A stretch of DNA of 64,000 nucleotides from Capra hircus (lineage: Eukaryota > Chordata > Mammalia > Artiodactyla > Bovidae), in the NCBI RefSeq assembly GCF_001704415.2, contig NC_030813.1, forward strand, positions 18,742,001-18,806,000, written 5' to 3'. The position numbers were made by a program, and so were the translations under genes. Shown piece by piece: positions 60,373 through 64,000 of the stretch (position 1 is the first letter of the stretch; each line of letters starts with the position of its first letter). The notes under the pieces are model-generated. The model did not search any database, was not told the DNA's origin, and worked only from the letters and a program-made list of their open reading frames with translations.

Positions 60373-60752
60373 CAGTTCAGTTCAGTTCAGTTCAGTTCAG
60401 TTCAGTTCAGTCACTGCAGTGTCCAACTCTTTGCGACCCCATGAATCGCAGCACGCCAGGCCTCCCTGTCCATCACCAACTCCCGGAGTTCACTCAGACT
60501 CACGTCCATCAAGTCAGTGATGCCATCCAGCCATCTCATCTTCTGTCGTCCCCTTCTCCTCCTGCCCCCAAACCCTCCCAGCATCAGAGTCTTCTCCAAT
60601 GAGTCAACTCTTCGCATGAAGTGGCCAAAATACTTGAGTTTCAGCTTTAGCATCATTCCTTCCAAAGAAATCCCAGAGTTGATCTCCTTCAGAATGGACT
60701 GGTTGGATCTCCTTGCAGTCCAAGGACTCTCAAGAGTCTTCCCCAACACCAC
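60373..60752 (-). mobile_element. BovB LINE 3' end with target-site duplication
   Basis: Minus-strand copy starting with an expanded TTCAG tail (60,373-60,410, about seven units) and reaching to WTARRSNQS coding sequence. Exact 12-bp duplication agaactgaccct at 60,361-60,372 and 60,753-60,764. The often-mutated arginine codon is still CGA, and the frame at 60,411-60,815 is open, so the copy is young. Confidence 0.96.
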
Positions 60753-60809
60753 AGAACTGACCCTAGTGAGTATCAAATAGTGAGAACTCACACAAAGAAA
60801 ACTATTTGA

Positions 60810-61571
60810 AAACAAAACCCGAAAGACTCCACCAGAAAATTACTAGAGCTAATCAATGAATATAGTAAAGTTGCAGGATATAAAATCAACACACAGAAAT
60901 CCCCTGCATTCCTATACACTAATAATGAGAAAGTAGAAAAAGAAATTAAGGAAACAATTCCATTCACCATTGCAACGAAAAGAACAAAATACTTAGGAAT
61001 ATACCTACCTACAGACACTAAAGACCTATATATCAAAAACTATAAAACACTGATGAAAGAAATCAAAGAGGACACTAATAGATGGAGAAATATACCATGT
61101 TCACGGATCGGAAGAATCAATATAGTGAAAATGAGTATAACACCCAAAGCAATCTACAAATTCAATGCAATCCCTATCAAGCTACCAGCGATATATTTCA
61201 CAGAACTAGAACAAATAATTTCAAGATTTGTATGGAAATACAAAAAACCTCAAATAGCCAAAGCAATCTTGAGAAAGAAGAATGGAACTGGAGGAACCAA
61301 CTTGCCTGACTTCAGGCTCTACTACAAAGCCACAGTCATCAAGACAGTATGGTACTGGCACAAAGACGGAACTATAGATCAATGGAACAAAATAGAAAGC
61401 CCAGAGATAAATCCACACACATATGGACACCTTATCTTTGACAAAGGAGGCAAGAATATACAATGGAGTAAAGACAATCTCTTTAACAAGTGGTGCTGGG
61501 AAAACTGGTCAACCACTTGTAAAAGAATGAAACTAGATCACTTTCTAACACCACACACAAAAACAAACTAA
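60810..61571 (+). pseudogene. misplaced L1 ORF2p fragment
   Basis: The frame is open from about 60,830 to 61,571. It encodes the end of the polymerase and the region after it: [53 protein letters not shown]. The same region is present at 33.6-34.15 kb. It stops at 'ccacacacaaaaac' and passes into L1 5' UTR sequence. It has no tail of its own, and ORF1 follows, so it is out of normal order. Confidence 0.88.
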
Positions 61572-61697
61572 AACAAACAAACAAAAAACTCAGCACAAAT
61601 CTCACCCTATACAAGACTTACACAAATCAATGGATCAAACTTTTGAGGGCAGAAACCAAAAGGAAGAAAGAATTCAACCTTAAGTTAAAAAAATATA

Positions 61698-62553
61698 ATG
61701 AAAAGGCAGAGAAATATTACACAAATGCAGGAACAAACTAGAAACATAGAAGTTCAAATAAATGAAGAGGAAATAGGCTACCTACCTGAAAAAGAATTCA
61801 GAATAATGATAGTAAAGATGACCAAAAGCCTTGAAAACAAAATAGAGAAAATGCAAGAATCAATCAACAAAGACCTAGAAGAATTAAAGACTAAACATAA
61901 AGAAAAACAACACAATTACTGAAATTAAAAATACTCTAGAAGGAATCAACAGCAGAATATCTGAAGCAGAAGAATGAATCAGTGAGCTGGAAGATAAAAT
62001 GGTGGAAATTACTTCAGAAGGGCAGAATAAAGTAAAAAAGGAAAAGAACTGCGGATAGTCTCAGAGACCTCTGGGACAATATCAAATGCACCAACATTCG
62101 AATCATAGGGTTCCCAGAAGAAGTTTAAAAAAAAAAAGGGTATGAGAAAATTTTTGAAGAAATTAGAGTTGAAAATTTCCCCAATGTGGAAAAGGAAATA
62201 GTCGATCAAGTCCAAGAGGCAGAAAGAGTCCGCCAAGACACATATTAATCAAACTAAAAAAACTAAACACAAAGAAAGAATATTAAAAGCAACAAAGGAG
62301 AAGCAACAAGTAACATACAAGGGAAATCCCATATGCTCAGCATCTTCCAGCAGAAACTCTGCAGGCAAGAAGGGAATGGCAGGATATATTTAAAGTACTG
62401 AAAGGGAAAAATATACAACCAAGATTACTCTACCTGGCAAGGATCTCATTCAAAATTGTTGGATAAATAAAAAGCTTTTCAGACAAGCAAAAGTTAAGAG
62501 AATTCAGTACCACCAAACCAGCTTTACAACAAATGTTAAAGGGACACATATAG
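61698..62553 (+). pseudogene. L1 ORF1p remnant
   Basis: ORF1p is the RNA-binding trimeric protein of L1. The start ATG is kept (MKRQRNITQMQEQ), and the coiled-coil part (LENKIEKMQESINKDLEEL) is recognisable. The frame breaks at 61,905-61,922. Later text matches the RNA-binding region (frame with RDLWDNIKCTNIRIIGFPEE, 62,066-62,125) and C-terminal domain up to TAG at 62,551. Several stops and shifts are present. Confidence 0.85.
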
Positions 62554-62607
62554 TCAAGAAATAGAAGAGAAGAAAACAGATCTACAAAATCAACCCCAAT
62601 TAAGAAA

Positions 62608-64000
62608 ACGGCAACGGGAATACATATATCAATAATTACTTTAAATGTAAATGGATTAAATGCTCCAACCAAAAGACACAGACTGGCTGAATGGATACAA
62701 AAACAAGACCCATATACATATGCCTACAAGAAACCCACTTCCAAACCATATAGACTGAAAGTGAGAGGATGGAAAAAAATATTCCATGCAAATGGGAAGC
62801 AAAAGAAAGCTGATGTAGCAATTCTCATATCAGATAAAATAGACCTTAAAATAAAGACTACAAGTCTACATAATGATCAAGGGATCAATCCAAGAGGAAA
62901 ATATAACAATTGTAAATATCTATGCGCCCAACATAGGAGCACCTCAATACATAAGACAAACACTAACAGACATAAAAGAAGAAACCAACAGTAATACAAT
63001 AATAGTAGGAGACTTTAACACCCCACTCACACTAATGGACAGATCATCAAAACAGAAAATTAATAAGGAAACAAACATTCCATCCAAACACAGAAGAATA
63101 CATCTTCTCAAGTGCACATGGATAGACCACATCTTAGGTCACAAACCAAACCTCAGTAAATTTAAGAAAATTAAAATTGTATCAAGCATCTTCTCCAACC
63201 ACAATTCTATGAGACTAGATATCAATTACAAGAAAAAAACTCTAAGAAGCACAAATTCATGGACAACATGTGTCTAAATAACCAACAGGTACTGAAGAAA
63301 TTAAAAGGGAAATCAAAAGATTTCTAGAAACAAATGACAATGCAAACATGGCAACTCAAAACCAATGGGATGCAGCAAAAGCAGTTCTAAGAGGGAAGTT
63401 TATAGCAACACAATCCTACCTCAAGAAACAAGAAAAACAACAAGTAGAGCACCTAACTTTACACCTAAAACAACTGGATAAAGAAGAACAGAAATATCCC
63501 AAATTAGTAGAAGGAAAGAAATCATGAAGATTTCTGAGCAGAAATAAATGAAAAAGAAGTGAAAGTAACAACAGTAAAGATTAATAAAATTAAAAGCTGG
63601 TTCTTTGAAAAGATAAACCAAACTGACAAACCTTTAGCCAGACTCATCAAGAAAAAAAAAGAGAGAAGAATCAAATCAACAAAATTAGAAATGAAAAAGG
63701 AGAGGTTACAACAGACAATGAAGAAATACAAAAGATTATAAGACACTATTACAAACAGCTATATGGCAATAAAATGGATCACCTGCAAGAAATGGACAGA
63801 TTCTTGGAAAAGTTCAATCTTCTAAGACTGAACCAGGAAGAAATAGGAATTATGAACAACTCAATTATAAGCACTGAAACTGAAGCTGTGATCAAAATCT
63901 CCCAAAAAACAAAAGCCCAGGACCAGAAGGCTTCACAGGAGAATTCGGTCAACCATTTAGAAAAGAACTAATGCCTATCCTTCTAAAAACCTTTCAAAAA
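62608..64000 (+). pseudogene. L1 ORF2p remnant, endonuclease to start of polymerase
   Basis: ORF2 should begin at 62,608, where the usual ATG is ACG. The endonuclease opens with ITLNVNGLNAPTKRHRLAEW. The GDFNTPL motif is intact (about 63,010). The SDH motif reads SNH (SSIFSNHNS, about 63,187-63,213), losing a catalytic aspartate. Frames change at about 62,870 and again near 63,278. The polymerase start (SPGPDGF-like, near 63,915) is just reached before the window ends. Confidence 0.85.

Larger units (their letters stand above)
57356..64000 (+). mobile_element. inner L1 with complete 5' end, running off the window
   Basis: It starts with 'gaggaataagatggcagagg', the L1 5' UTR start, directly after outer L1 ORF2 sequence. 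The order is 5' UTR (57,356 to about 60,800, with a BOV-A piece, tandem repeats and a BovB insertion), an ORF2 piece out of place (60,810-61,571), the end of the 5' UTR ('aactcagcacaaatctcacc' at 61,588), ORF1 (61,698-62,553), ORF2 (62,608 onward). All frames are damaged. The 3' end lies beyond 64,000. Confidence 0.85.

Noticed and set aside
1..64000. CRISPR array, phage, operon or other prokaryote-type system
   Set aside because: No regularly spaced short repeats, no Shine-Dalgarno-led gene strings and no long host open frames occur. The repeats here are LINEs, SINEs and LTRs.

Overview
The window is nuclear DNA from a pecoran ruminant (cattle, sheep, goat or a close relative). The call rests on the repeats. 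It holds many copies of the RTE-type LINE BovB, its tRNA-like/BovB-tailed SINEs (Bov-tA and the dimeric BOV-A2), and young L1 copies of the bovine L1-BT type, over a background of decayed MIR, L2, old L1 and LTR repeats. I cannot separate genera within the Bovidae by eye. There is no sign of bacterial or viral gene organisation, no operon, no CRISPR array and no functional tRNA or rRNA gene.

Layout. 0-9.4 kb: AT-rich single-copy DNA with a possible host exon at 168-277, two old LTR-like repeats, several Bov-tA copies, one BovB 3' part and a young L1 (6.86-8.17 kb, minus strand). 9.4-17.8 kb: an old L1 split by a BovB and a Bov-tA, then four BovB copies; the largest lacks its polymerase core and carries a BOV-A2. 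17.8-29.2 kb: mostly single-copy DNA with a second possible exon (22,699-22,778), an LTR-like block, two L1 3' ends and short BovB pieces. 29.2-41.1 kb: BovB copies, an old L1 3' end split by a BOV-A2, a 1.9-kb L1-BT 3' end and a nearly complete BovB with an inverted 5' end. 41.1-46.7 kb: repeat-poor DNA. 46.7-53.0 kb: an old L1 split by BovB, then single-copy DNA with MIRs. 53.06-64.0 kb: two nested L1 elements that both begin at their 5' UTR; the outer carries Bov-tA, a probable solo LTR and BOV-A2, and the inner runs off the window.

No complete host gene can be supported. The long open frames are remnants of LINE proteins: BovB endonuclease/reverse transcriptase, and L1 ORF1p and ORF2p. 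None is intact. The best preserved is the 319-residue C-terminal part of L1 ORF2p on the minus strand at 7,214-8,173. The elements interact only as parasites: LINE enzymes mobilise the SINEs, and target-site duplications at many insertions allow the order of insertion to be read.

I found no previously undescribed biological system. The most notable structures are the inverted-5' (twin-primed) BovB at 38.2-41.1 kb, a 450-bp tandem duplication inside an L1 5' UTR at 59.2-60.2 kb, an ORF2 piece placed between an L1 5' UTR and its ORF1 at 60.8-61.6 kb, two coexisting L1-BT 3' UTR types, and two exon-like segments with strong splice acceptors. Repeat boundaries were judged by eye and are good to about 5-20 bases unless a target-site duplication is given.
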